This document shows, piece after piece, positions 8,038-15,878 of a DNA stretch of 64,000 nucleotides. Every line of letters begins with the position of its first letter. The first letter of the stretch is position 1. Location: NCBI GenBank assembly GCA_035366835.1, contig DAOSIS010000013.1, forward strand, positions 38,831-102,830, written 5' to 3'. The position numbers and the translations under genes are program-made. The DNA comes from UBA6109 sp035366835. GTDB lineage: Bacteria; Desulfobacterota; Syntrophia; Syntrophales; UBA6109. Below the pieces are notes generated by a model that saw only the letters and a program-made list of their open reading frames with translations, was not told the origin of the DNA and did no database searches.

Positions 8038-9770
8038 TTTTTCTTCACCAGGTCATCGATCTTTTTCTTCAGCGCGCCGTTTTCCGGGGCCAGCCTGAGC
8101 GCCCTGCGGAAGAGCTCGAGGGCGTCGGCCGTACGGCCGCCCTTGAGGTAGGCATCTCCCAGGTGTTCGATGACGGCCGGGTCATTGGGAAGGAGTTCAA
8201 GTGCCTCCTTCAGGTGCTTGATGGCCTGGTCGATTTTGTTCTGCCGGAAATAGACCCAGCCAAGGCTGTCGATGATATGACCGCTGCCCGGTTTCAGTGA
8301 CAGGGCCTTCCTGATCATTTGCTCGGCTTCCGTCAGTTTCAGTCCGCGGTCCGCATAGGAATAGCCGATGAAATTGAGGGCCTCCGCATGATCCGGGTCG
8401 ATCTTCAGGATGATTTCCATGTGCCGGACGCTCTCTTCGAAACGGTTCGTCTTCTCGAACAGCACGCCGAGCGCGTAGTGGAGTTCGATATTCTTCGGAA
8501 GGACGGCGATTCCCCGCTGCAGCGTCTCTTCGGCGGCGGTGACGTTCTTTCCATCCTCCTGGAGGTTCGACAGAAACAGATACAGGTCTGCCGCGTCGCG
8601 TTTCAGCAAGAGCGCAGCCTGCAGGCCGGATATCGCCTCCGGGAGCCTTCCCAGTTTCTTGAGAAGCATTGCCGCGTGGATCTGGGCGTTGACGTACAGG
8701 TCGAACTCATGGGGAATCCGCCGGTATTCATCGAGGGCCTTCTCCGGCTGCTTGTTTTCTTCCAGGGACGAGGCATAGAGGTACCGGATCCTTGCGTCCG
8801 ACGGGAAGTCTCTGGTCAGGGCGGCGAAGATGTCGGCTGCCTTCTGGAAGGTCCCCTGTTCGTAATAGAGGACGCCCAGGGAAACGCGGGCATCCCGATA
8901 GCGGGGTTCCGCTGACAGGACGTCCTGAAGGAGCTGCTCCGCCTCCTGGAACTGGCGCTCCCTGACCAGAAGTTCCGCCAGCTTGACCTTGATATTCAAC
9001 CGCTGGGGGTTGCTCTGTATGAAATCCCGATAGAGCTGCGCGGCCGCGGCGGTTTTCTTCTGCCTCTCGTACAATGCCGCCAGCTCGGTCAGGACGGGTT
9101 CGAAAGAGGGCTTGAGGGCCAGGGTTTTCTGGAAAGCCGCCTCCGCCTCGGGGTATCGCTTCATTTCCGTCAGCAGACGCGCATAATAGAAGTTACCCAT
9201 CACGTGGTCCGGATCGATGCGGAGGAGCCTTTGAAATACTTCCACGGCGGATGGGTACTGCTTTGTCTCCGCATAGATTGTGCCCAGAAACAAGTGCGCC
9301 GTCGCGTGGTTGGGCTCGATCTCGATCGCCTTTCGGAAGACCTTGGCTGCGTTCTGGTAATCCTTGATGGTGAGGTACACGTTGCCGAGGAGGAGATGGA
9401 CGTCGATGGAGTCGGGCTCATCGGCAAGGGCCTCCTCGCACAGGGCGATCGCTTTTTGCGTATCCCTCTTTTCCATGTAGAGCGTTGCAAGTTCCGTCTT
9501 GAGGAACGCCGATTTCGGATCGCGCTCGATCGCCCTTTCCATTTCGCGGATTGCCCCGTCCGTCTGACCGCCGAGATTCTCCAGGACGGCAAGCGAGTAA
9601 TGATAACCGGAGGAGGGCGACGTGCCCGGATCCGGTTCCGGCGGTGCCACGGCTTCCGGCCCGAGCCGCACCGCGGCGCAGGCGGCGGGCAGCCAGAGCG
9701 CCGCCGCCAGGGCCAGCACTTGGATGGCCCTGAAAAACGGGGAAGATGTCCTTCTTGCAGCACTTGTCAT
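8034..9770 (-). CDS. Large TPR-repeat lipoprotein
   Basis: This 578-residue protein starts with a signal sequence ending in LPAAC (Cys31), so it is probably a lipoprotein. Almost all the rest, from about residue 55 to the end, is tandem 34-residue tetratricopeptide repeats. About 14-15 copies are visible with the canonical A-x3-L/F-x2-A-I-x8-P pattern (for example NAAKVFRKAIEIEPNHATAH). Such solenoids are protein-interaction scaffolds. The ATG has a good AAGGAA ribosome site 7 bp upstream. It is translationally coupled to the downstream lipoprotein gene, and the pair is probably an outer-membrane-associated module. No specific partner can be named from the sequence. Confidence 0.88.
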   Translation of the reverse strand: MTSAARRTSSPFFRAIQVLALAAALWLPAACAAVRLGPEAVAPPEPDPGTSPSSGYHYSLAVLENLGGQTDGAIREMERAIERDPKSAFLKTELATLYMEKRDTQKAIALCEEALADEPDSIDVHLLLGNVYLTIKDYQNAAKVFRKAIEIEPNHATAHLFLGTIYAETKQYPSAVEVFQRLLRIDPDHVMGNFYYARLLTEMKRYPEAEAAFQKTLALKPSFEPVLTELAALYERQKKTAAAAQLYRDFIQSNPQRLNIKVKLAELLVRERQFQEAEQLLQDVLSAEPRYRDARVSLGVLYYEQGTFQKAADIFAALTRDFPSDARIRYLYASSLEENKQPEKALDEYRRIPHEFDLYVNAQIHAAMLLKKLGRLPEAISGLQAALLLKRDAADLYLFLSNLQEDGKNVTAAEETLQRGIAVLPKNIELHYALGVLFEKTNRFEESVRHMEIILKIDPDHAEALNFIGYSYADRGLKLTEAEQMIRKALSLKPGSGHIIDSLGWVYFRQNKIDQAIKHLKEALELLPNDPAVIEHLGDAYLKGGRTADALELFRRALRLAPENGALKKKIDDLVKKK

Positions 9771-9804
9771 TTTGTCGTTCCTTGCCGGGACAGGCCCGTC
9801 TCCG

Positions 9805-10701
9805 TCACCGCACGAGGCTGGAAACGGGGACGAATTCCATCCCTTCCTTTTGCAGGACAGGCAGAACTTCTTTCAATGCCTGCACGGTTTCCCGGTAGGG
9901 ATGCCCGATGACCAGTGCCGATCTCCTGGGACGCTTTGCCTGCCCGTCGTAGAGTCGTAAGAGCGTCCTGAACGCATCGGCATTGTCGCGGGTGCTGTCC
10001 AGGAAAAGGTCCCGCGAAGCGAAGCGCACGCCGTATTGGCGCGCCGCCCCGCGGCCCTTGGAATTCGGCGTTGTCCGGCTGTCCACGAAAAACAGATTTC
10101 GGCGCTCAAGTTCCTGCATGACGATGCCGACTTTCTCCTCGTTTTCCATGAAACCCGACCCCATGTGGTTGTTGACGCCGGAAATGTGCGGCACGACGTT
10201 GAGATCGGCCGCCAATTGCCGCCGGGTGTCGTCGTTGCTCATGTTCAGCAGCAGGGCCCCCTTGCCGGGATCTTCTTCCGGATAATGCCGCGGTTCCATC
10301 GGAAGGTGCAAGAGGATTTCCCTGCCGTTTTCATGGAGGACCGACGCCGTTGCCGAGGAGTGCGCCGCAAAGGGAAGAACGGCGAAGGTAATCGGGATAC
10401 CGATCTTGAGCAATTCGTGAACGACGCCCCTGTCCATGCCGATGTCGTCGATGAGGACGGCAACCCGCATTCCGCCGGCGGGCGTTGCCTCCTGTTTTTC
10501 ACCGGCCGCGTCGCGTCGCCGGATGTCCGGAAGAACCTCGCCCGTGTCGTTCCGAACGCCCGACGGGGAGGGTCGCACCGGCCTCTTCGCGGGTCCTTCG
10601 GGAAGCAGGAACAAAATCGCCGCCGCAATGGCCAGCGACGCGACAAACACGACCACGCCGAAGAGCTTTAGAATTTTCCTTCCTCCAGAATCGTGTCTCA
10701 C
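9805..10701 (-). CDS. Divergent polysaccharide deacetylase (YibQ/DUF610 family)
   Basis: This 298-aa protein has an N-terminal membrane anchor (residues about 11-33, LKLFGVVVFVASLAIAAAIL), a proline-rich linker, and a NodB-like TIM-barrel domain from about residue 86. Family signatures are VAVLIDDIGMD, ILLHLPMEP, VNNHMGSGFM and FFVDSRTTPNS. These keep the aspartate and histidine positions typical of divergent polysaccharide deacetylases. The start is a GTG at 10701, 18 bp after the ctpA stop, and it is needed to include the anchor. ctpA plus this deacetylase is a common pair in Desulfobacterota and Alphaproteobacteria, suggesting periplasmic cell-wall or exopolysaccharide processing. Catalysis in this family is poorly documented. 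Confidence 0.9.
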   Translation of the reverse strand: MRHDSGGRKILKLFGVVVFVASLAIAAAILFLLPEGPAKRPVRPSPSGVRNDTGEVLPDIRRRDAAGEKQEATPAGGMRVAVLIDDIGMDRGVVHELLKIGIPITFAVLPFAAHSSATASVLHENGREILLHLPMEPRHYPEEDPGKGALLLNMSNDDTRRQLAADLNVVPHISGVNNHMGSGFMENEEKVGIVMQELERRNLFFVDSRTTPNSKGRGAARQYGVRFASRDLFLDSTRDNADAFRTLLRLYDGQAKRPRRSALVIGHPYRETVQALKEVLPVLQKEGMEFVPVSSLVR

Positions 10702-10719
10702 CCCTCGCCCGATCGGACT

Positions 10720-12021
10720 TCATCCCCTGCCAGCGCCCTTGAATATCTCCCAGCTCTTGAGGATGTCGATGGCGCTCTTGAGTTGATTGTCGGACGGGGG
10801 CAGGTTGTTTTCCTTCTTGCCGTTTTCCTCCGACTTCGCGGCCTCTTCTTTCGTCTGCTGGATATGACCCTTGAGGTCCTTCTCGCGGAGGTGATCGTTG
10901 CCCGTCTCTTTTTCCTCCACGGGTTTCGTAGGCCGGACGACGATATCGGGAAGGATGCCTTCGGCCTGGATCGAACGCCCCTTCGGGGTGTAATACTTGG
11001 CTGTCGTCAGTTTCAGGGCCGATCCGTCTTCCAGCGGGATCACGGTCTGCACGGACCCCTTGCCGAAGGTCTGCATGCCCAGAACGATGGCCCGGCCGTT
11101 GTCCTGGAGGGCCCCCGCGACGATCTCGGCGGCGCTGGCCGTGCCTTCGTTGACGAGCACCACCATCGGACAGCTCGGTTCGTCGCCGTCGTCACGGGCC
11201 GAAGCCTTGTTTTCCATGCTCTTGATCCTGCCCTTCGTGGAGACGATCACGCCCGCTTTCAGGAACACGTCGCTCACGTCGATGGACTGATTGAGCAACC
11301 CGCCGGGATTGTTCCGGAGATCCAGCACCAGACCCTGGACGGGTTTTGCCCTGCCTGTGAGCTCCTTGACGGCCTTCCGCAGCTCTTCAGCGGTTCTTTC
11401 CTGGAAGGATGCGATCCGGACATATCCGATCCGGTCTTCGTAGACTTTCGTCCGGATGCTCTTGACCTTGATGATGCTGCGGGTGAGCTCGATATCCCTG
11501 GGCTTGGAGGAGTCGTCCCTGAGGATCGTGATCGTCACTTTGGTATCCTTCACGCCGCGGAGTTTCTTTACGGCGTCCATGATGGACATGTCCTTGGTGG
11601 TCTGCCCGTCGATGCGGATGATCTGATCGCCGGCCTTGACGCCGGCGCGAAAGGCGGGCGTGTCTTCGATCGGCGAAACGACCGTGAGGATGTCCTTGAG
11701 GATGGTGATTTCGATGCCGATCCCGCCAAAGGTTCCCCGGGTCTCCACTTCCAGTTCCTTGTACATGTCCGTCGTCATGTAGGTGCTGTGGGGATCGAGC
11801 GATTTCATCATCCCGTTCATGGCGCCCTGCAGGAGCTTCTGGGAATCCACCGGCTCGACATAGTTCTTTTCCACGAGGTCGAGCACCTCGTTGAAGGTCT
11901 TGAGGCTCTTGTAGGCGCTGCGGTCCAGCGCAGAGACTGGATTGTCGCTGCCCGGCACAAGCAGCACCAGCAGCGACAGCATCAGGAATGCTCCGACTCT
12001 TCTGGTGGTATCTCTTTTCAT
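10720..12021 (-). CDS. ctpA: Carboxyl-terminal processing protease, S41 family
   Basis: This is a periplasmic C-terminal processing serine protease. The 433-aa product has a signal peptide or anchor (residues 8-32), a helical N-terminal region with YVEPVDSQKL and GMMKSLDPHS, and a PDZ domain (about 98-168, with GIGIEI and AGVKAGDQIIRIDG). The S41 catalytic core follows (about 190-370). The catalytic dyad is Ser296 in NEGTASAAEI and Lys321 in TFGKGSVQT. A Lys/Glu-rich tail (about 375-425) is long but common in the family. GGAGGAAAT precedes the ATG. It heads the four-gene leftward operon. Likely substrates are murein hydrolases or lipoproteins, by analogy with known Ctp/Prc enzymes. Confidence 0.95.
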   Translation of the reverse strand: MKRDTTRRVGAFLMLSLLVLLVPGSDNPVSALDRSAYKSLKTFNEVLDLVEKNYVEPVDSQKLLQGAMNGMMKSLDPHSTYMTTDMYKELEVETRGTFGGIGIEITILKDILTVVSPIEDTPAFRAGVKAGDQIIRIDGQTTKDMSIMDAVKKLRGVKDTKVTITILRDDSSKPRDIELTRSIIKVKSIRTKVYEDRIGYVRIASFQERTAEELRKAVKELTGRAKPVQGLVLDLRNNPGGLLNQSIDVSDVFLKAGVIVSTKGRIKSMENKASARDDGDEPSCPMVVLVNEGTASAAEIVAGALQDNGRAIVLGMQTFGKGSVQTVIPLEDGSALKLTTAKYYTPKGRSIQAEGILPDIVVRPTKPVEEKETGNDHLREKDLKGHIQQTKEEAAKSEENGKKENNLPPSDNQLKSAIDILKSWEIFKGAGRG

Positions 12022-12281
12022 TATTTCCTCCGGAAGATGTCGACCGCCGGCAGGGCGGCGGTCGCACGACGGTTACGACGATAGCATTTTCCGTGCTGGA
12101 ATTTCCATCATTTTTTCCCCGGCAGGTCTGCGGTGCGGCGCCGGCTCACCGCGTGCGGAACATCCCCGGCCGCCGCTGCAGACCGTGCTGCCGGAATGGG
12201 GTGGAAAGGGGGGACCGTCGAAGTGCGGTCCGGAAACGGCGGAAGAGGGTTCCCTTCGCCGGCAGACGGATAATCCCGTGC

Positions 12282-12506
12282 TCAGGACAGGAGGCTCGCG
12301 GCGAGAAAGGGCAGGATGCAGACGCAGGCGGCGGCAACGGCCGCCCAGCAACACCGGTTGAGGCGATTTTCCTGCCGCAGGATCCTTTCGTCCCAATCCG
12401 TTTGCTCGATGGCGCGGCGCAGGGATGTCCGGGAAAGGTTGCGGCCGGACAGGGGGACAGCCCGGGGAAACTGCTGGCCCGGCGACAGGATCTGTTCCGA
12501 CATCAT
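12282..12506 (-). CDS. Small membrane protein, unrecognised
   Basis: This is a 74-codon gene with a C-terminal membrane helix (about residues 53-74, WAAVAAACVCILPFLAASLL) after a polar N-terminal half (RTSLRRAIEQTDWDERILRQENRL). It looks like a tail-anchored or single-span protein. The start at 12506 is preferred because a perfect AAAGGAG (12514-12520) lies 7 bp upstream; an ATG at 12539 would add 11 residues. A sigma70 promoter with an internal palindrome lies just upstream. I do not recognise a family. The 260 bp between its stop and ctpA contain no other credible gene. Confidence 0.6.
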   Translation of the reverse strand: MMSEQILSPGQQFPRAVPLSGRNLSRTSLRRAIEQTDWDERILRQENRLNRCCWAAVAAACVCILPFLAASLLS

Positions 12507-12562
12507 GGCGGTGCTCCTTTGCTGATTCTGTTCGTTCATAGAAAGTCATGCTCAACGGCTTC

Positions 12563-12592
12563 CTTATAATAGAACAATCGTTCTACTGTCAA
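12563..12592 (-). promoter_or_regulatory. Promoter with TetR-like palindromic operator
   Basis: On the minus strand, -35 TTGACA (12587-12592) and -10 TATAAG (12563-12568) are 18 bp apart. The spacer holds a perfect 6+4+6 palindrome, TAGAAC-GATT-GTTCTA (12570-12585). Its form is typical of a TetR-family operator placed to block RNA polymerase. It drives the 74-codon membrane-protein gene (ATG at 12506). No TetR gene is in the window. Confidence 0.65.
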
Positions 12593-12699
12593 GGGGAAAT
12601 TTCTCTGCGCGACGATCTTTCCGCCCGGGATTCCCTCCGTCGAGGTTTTGCTTGATTTGCCGGGCGGTATGGAATAGATCCCGGGCAAGGTGAAGCGCG

Positions 12700-13011
12700 A
12701 TGGAACAGATTCCTCTGCCGGAGCGAAGCTACCGGGAGATCAATGAAAACCGACGGCGGCTCCTGCGCCTTGCCTACAGCAGCTACCCGGAGTATGTCTA
12801 CTGCCCCCGGGAGCAGTATGGCTGGGACGATCCCGAGGGGCGGGCGAACATCTTCGATCTCTACTACCTGCACGATCGGGGCTGCGTGGAGGTGATGAAC
12901 GGGGGGGCCGACAGCCGCCGGAGGCCCGATTTCTTCATCCTGACCCCCCATGGGGCGGACCTCGTGGAAATTCCCGGCAACCTGGACAAGATCCTGCCTC
13001 TCGAAGACTGA
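12700..13011 (+). CDS. Hypothetical protein, 103 aa
   Basis: This is a short charged cytoplasmic protein with no signal peptide or membrane segment. It is rich in Tyr and Arg (SSYPEYVYCPREQYGWDD). The second half, NIFDLYYLHDRGCVEVMN then FFILTPHGADLVE, has the layout of the recognition helix and wing of a winged-helix domain, but I cannot name a family. The ATG at 12700 has only a weak AAGGTG upstream. The following gene starts 28 bp after its stop on the same strand and is probably co-transcribed. Confidence 0.7.
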   Translation: MEQIPLPERSYREINENRRRLLRLAYSSYPEYVYCPREQYGWDDPEGRANIFDLYYLHDRGCVEVMNGGADSRRRPDFFILTPHGADLVEIPGNLDKILPLED

Positions 13012-13039
13012 GGCCGGGCAATCCCGTAGCTGTCGCGCG

Positions 13040-13492
13040 ATGCAGACTTTCCTTCCCTACGCCGATTTCGCAAAATCCTTGGCGGTTCTCGATTCACGCA
13101 GGCTGGGCAAGCAGCGTGTGGAGGCCTATCAGCTCATCCGCGCCGTCACGGTGGGAACCGGCTGGAGCCGCCACCCCGCCGCCAGGATGTGGAAAGGCTA
13201 CGTCAATGCCCTGAAACGCTACTATAACCTTGCCGTCGAGGAATGGGTAAGGCGGGGCTATCGGAACAGCATGAAGAAGATGCCCGTGCGAGGGCACGTC
13301 GTCATGCCGCCCTTCGTCGGCGACGAGCGGTTCCATGCCGCGCACCGGTCGAATCTGCTGCGCAAGGACCCGGTCTTTTACGGGCGGTGGGGGTGGTCGG
13401 AGCCGCCGGATCTCCCTTACCTCTGGGGGCTGCGGGGGGCGTGGAGCGAACGGACGTTCAGTAGGCGCCCGGCGAAGGCTTCTTCGGGATGA
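13040..13492 (+). CDS. MSMEG_6728-like protein, pyrimidine-dimer glycosylase family
   Basis: The 150-aa product begins MQTFLPYADF and continues with SLAVLDSRRLGKQRVEA, HPAARMWKGY, and HRSNLLRKDPVFYGR. These are the recognisable blocks of the MSMEG_6728 family, grouped with T4 endonuclease V (pyrimidine-dimer DNA glycosylase). The Arg/Lys-rich RRLGKQR segment would contact DNA. Whether members outside phage T4 cut UV-damaged DNA is not settled, so the activity is family-level inference. The ATG at 13040 matches the family N-terminus exactly. Its last 35 bp overlap the convergent PspC-domain gene. Confidence 0.8.
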   Translation: MQTFLPYADFAKSLAVLDSRRLGKQRVEAYQLIRAVTVGTGWSRHPAARMWKGYVNALKRYYNLAVEEWVRRGYRNSMKKMPVRGHVVMPPFVGDERFHAAHRSNLLRKDPVFYGRWGWSEPPDLPYLWGLRGAWSERTFSRRPAKASSG

Positions 13493-13658
13493 TCAGCCAC
13501 AAGGCCAGATAGGCGAGCAAGCCGAAGCCGAAGGAAAAGAGGATCAGCAGGACGAAAAGAATGCGGACGACGGTCGGATCACGGTCAAGGTACTCGCCCA
13601 GTCCGCCGCAGACGCCGCCGATCTTCTTGTCGGTTTCCGAAAGATAGAGCTTTTTCAT
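13458..13658 (-). CDS. PspC-domain small membrane protein
   Basis: This 66-residue protein is almost entirely a PspC domain. It has MKKLYLSETDKKIGGVCGGL, then GEYLDRDPTVVRILFVLL, and one or two hydrophobic segments ending LALWLIIPKK. PspC proteins are small inner-membrane proteins linked to envelope-stress responses; this one lacks the extra domains of the E. coli sensor. The ATG at 13658 matches the family start. An upstream in-frame start at 13694 would add 12 atypical residues. No pspA or pspF is nearby. Its 3' end overlaps the convergent glycosylase-family gene by 35 bp. Confidence 0.88.
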   Translation of the reverse strand: MKKLYLSETDKKIGGVCGGLGEYLDRDPTVVRILFVLLILFSFGFGLLAYLALWLIIPKKPSPGAY

Positions 13659-13722
13659 GGTTATACCCTGCCATCGGAACGGCTGCCTTGTCAAGAAAAC
13701 CGTTTCACCGGCCGCCTTTTCC

Positions 13723-15366
13723 TCATGCGGTCTTCACTTTGGCCGCCTCATCGAGCTTCAGTTCCTTCGTGGAGATCTCCCGCATCTCGACCTTGCGGAC
13801 TTTTCCGGTGACGGTCATGGGAAATTCACCGACGAATTTCCAGAACCGGGGGATCTTGTAGGTCGCGATCTTCCCCCTCCCGAACGCAACGAGGTCCTCG
13901 CCGGTCACCGGCGGGGCGCCGGGCTTGAGTTTTACCCAGGCCATGACCTCTTCTCCGTACTTGACGCTCGGCACCCCGATCACCTGGATGTCGCTGACGA
14001 ACTCGTGGGTCATGTAGTACTCTTCGATTTCCCGCGGTGAGATGTTTTCACCGCCGCGGATGATGATGTCCTTGATCCTTCCGACGATCTTGAGGTAGCC
14101 CTCTTCATCCATTGTCGCGACGTCCCCCGTGTGCATCCAGCGCGCCTCGTCGATCACTTCCCGCGTTGCCTCGGGCATGTTCCAGTAGCCGCGCATGACG
14201 GAGTAGCCGCGGGTACAGAGCTCGCCCTGCACGCCCCTCGGCACGGTCTGCCCCGTCGCGGGATCGACGATCTTGATCTCGAGATGGGGATGGACCTTCC
14301 CGACGGTGGAGACGCGTTTTTCCAGCGGATCGTCGAAAAAACTCTGGGTGGATACGGGCGACGTCTCGGTCATGCCGTAGGCGACGGTGACCTCCGTCAT
14401 GTGCATGAGCGACTGGACCTTCTTCATGGTCCCGATGGGGCAGGGGGCGCCGGCCATGATACCGGTGCGCAGGGACGAAAAGTCGTATTTCCTGAAATCC
14501 GGATGATCCAGTTCGGCGATGAACATCGTCGGCACACCGTACAGCGCCGTGCAGCGCTCCTTCTCGACGACCTTCATCGTCGTCTCCGGGTCGAAGGCCT
14601 CGTCCGGGATCACGATGCAGGACCCGTGCGTGATGCAGGCGAGGTTGCCGAGCACCATGCCGAAGCAGTGGTAGAAGGGGACGGGGATGCAGACACGATC
14701 CTTCTCCGACAGCCGCTCCCGCTCGCCGATGAAGAATCCGTTGTTGAGGATGTTGTGATGGGTCAGGGTCGCGCCTTTCGGAAAGCCCGTCGTCCCCGAC
14801 GTGTACTGGATGTTGACGGGGTCGTCGAATTGAAGCGCCGCTTCCCGCTCCTCGAGATCCTTTGCGGAAACCGCGCTGCCGGCCCTGAGGAGGTCGTTCC
14901 ATTCCTGTTCGATGATGAGGGTGCGCAGCGGGTACTTCGAGTCCGGGCCGATCTGGCTGAGAATCTCCATGTTGTCGGTCTTGCGGAAGTTCCGGGCCGC
15001 GATCAACAGCGCGATTTCAGACTGGTTCACGACATAGCGCAGGTCGGCGGCTTTGTAGGACGGGTTCACATTCACCATGATGGCGCCGACGCGGGCCGTA
15101 GCGAACTGGATGAGAGCCCATTCGTAGCGATTGGGCGACCAGATCCCGACGCGGTCGCCCCTGCGGATGCCGTAGGCCATCAATCCCCGGGCCACGGCTT
15201 CGACCTGCTCCCACAACTGACGATAGGTGGCCCGGTAGCCCCGCCTGTCTTCGACGAGGGCTTCGCGGGCGGCGAACCGCTCGACGGTCCCCCTCAGGGC
15301 CTGACCGATGGTCTCGCCCCGCAGAGGGATGCCGCTTGCACCCTGCACGTACGATAGCTGCGTCAT
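13723..15366 (-). CDS. AMP-forming acyl-CoA synthetase (fatty acid-CoA ligase type)
   Basis: This adenylate-forming enzyme should activate a carboxylic acid with ATP and join it to CoA. The 547-aa product has the AMP/P-loop motif YTSGTTGFPKG at residues 188-198, YGMTETSP, HTGDVATMDEEGYLKIVGR, the hinge region GRIKDIIIRGGENISPREIE, and the catalytic lysine in TGKVRK (Lys522). The overall sequence resembles medium/long-chain FadD-like ligases of syntrophic and fatty-acid-degrading bacteria. Substrate length cannot be read from sequence. The ATG at 15366 has GAGGAAG four bases upstream and is chosen over an in-frame ATG 75 bp upstream. It has a consensus promoter with a long leader. Confidence 0.94.
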   Translation of the reverse strand: MTQLSYVQGASGIPLRGETIGQALRGTVERFAAREALVEDRRGYRATYRQLWEQVEAVARGLMAYGIRRGDRVGIWSPNRYEWALIQFATARVGAIMVNVNPSYKAADLRYVVNQSEIALLIAARNFRKTDNMEILSQIGPDSKYPLRTLIIEQEWNDLLRAGSAVSAKDLEEREAALQFDDPVNIQYTSGTTGFPKGATLTHHNILNNGFFIGERERLSEKDRVCIPVPFYHCFGMVLGNLACITHGSCIVIPDEAFDPETTMKVVEKERCTALYGVPTMFIAELDHPDFRKYDFSSLRTGIMAGAPCPIGTMKKVQSLMHMTEVTVAYGMTETSPVSTQSFFDDPLEKRVSTVGKVHPHLEIKIVDPATGQTVPRGVQGELCTRGYSVMRGYWNMPEATREVIDEARWMHTGDVATMDEEGYLKIVGRIKDIIIRGGENISPREIEEYYMTHEFVSDIQVIGVPSVKYGEEVMAWVKLKPGAPPVTGEDLVAFGRGKIATYKIPRFWKFVGEFPMTVTGKVRKVEMREISTKELKLDEAAKVKTA

Positions 15367-15571
15367 GTGGCTTCCTCGCTTCCTTTTTGAAGTTTCGGCA
15401 ATTCGTCCGTCCGGCAGGATTTTGCCCCGTCGATGCGGCATCGGGCGCCGGAGAGGTTCCCCTCCCTTTGCAGGAATGTCCGGTGAAGATGCCGCAGGGC
15501 GGAAGTGAACAGGATCCTTCCAACGCCTCCCCCAAAAGCGTTTTCCGGAGATCTCTCCCTGCGGCGGGGGA

Positions 15572-15623
15572 ATTATAAAGGAAGGCCGGTGCAGATGTCA
15601 ACAATGTTGTGACCGCGGGTCAC
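15572..15623 (-). promoter_or_regulatory. Consensus sigma70 promoter with upstream palindrome
   Basis: On the minus strand, perfect -35 TTGACA (15596-15601) and -10 TATAAT (15572-15577) hexamers are 18 bp apart. A perfect palindrome GTGACC-GCG-GGTCAC (15609-15623) lies 7 bp upstream of the -35, a position suited to an activator. Transcription would start near 15565, leaving a leader of about 200 nt before the acyl-CoA synthetase ATG. The remaining gap (15367-15571) shows no gene. Confidence 0.6.
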
Positions 15624-15739
15624 TAAGTCAGGGCGTACTTTTCCGGCGTCCGGAGGCGGAGATTGCAGGCCGCCCGCCGGGCCCGGCAGGCGGTCGCGGC
15701 AACGCCCGACAGAGGTCAAAGTTCTGTGTCAACATTCTG

Positions 15740-15768
15740 TTGCCGCATGCGGAATTGCGGACTATAAT
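15740..15768 (+). promoter_or_regulatory. Candidate sigma70 promoter for the exported hydrolase
   Basis: -35 TTGCCG (15740-15745) and a perfect -10 TATAAT (15763-15768) are separated by 17 bp, about 110 bp upstream of the hydrolase ATG. It is divergent from the acyl-CoA synthetase promoter. Confidence 0.5.
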
Positions 15769-15878
15769 ACCGCCCCGATCCGCCGGGGCCCCATCGTTCG
15801 TCCGCCCTCCGCCCTGCGGATCGTAATCCTGGCACGTACATCCCGCCGGAATTGCCCTCACGGGGGAGGAGGCTTTCC

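Noticed and set aside
12073..12555. A 160-codon minus-strand frame overlapping the 74-codon gene
   Set aside because: It is Pro/Arg-rich with no hydrophobic or domain pattern. The overlapping frame has a better ribosome site and a membrane helix.
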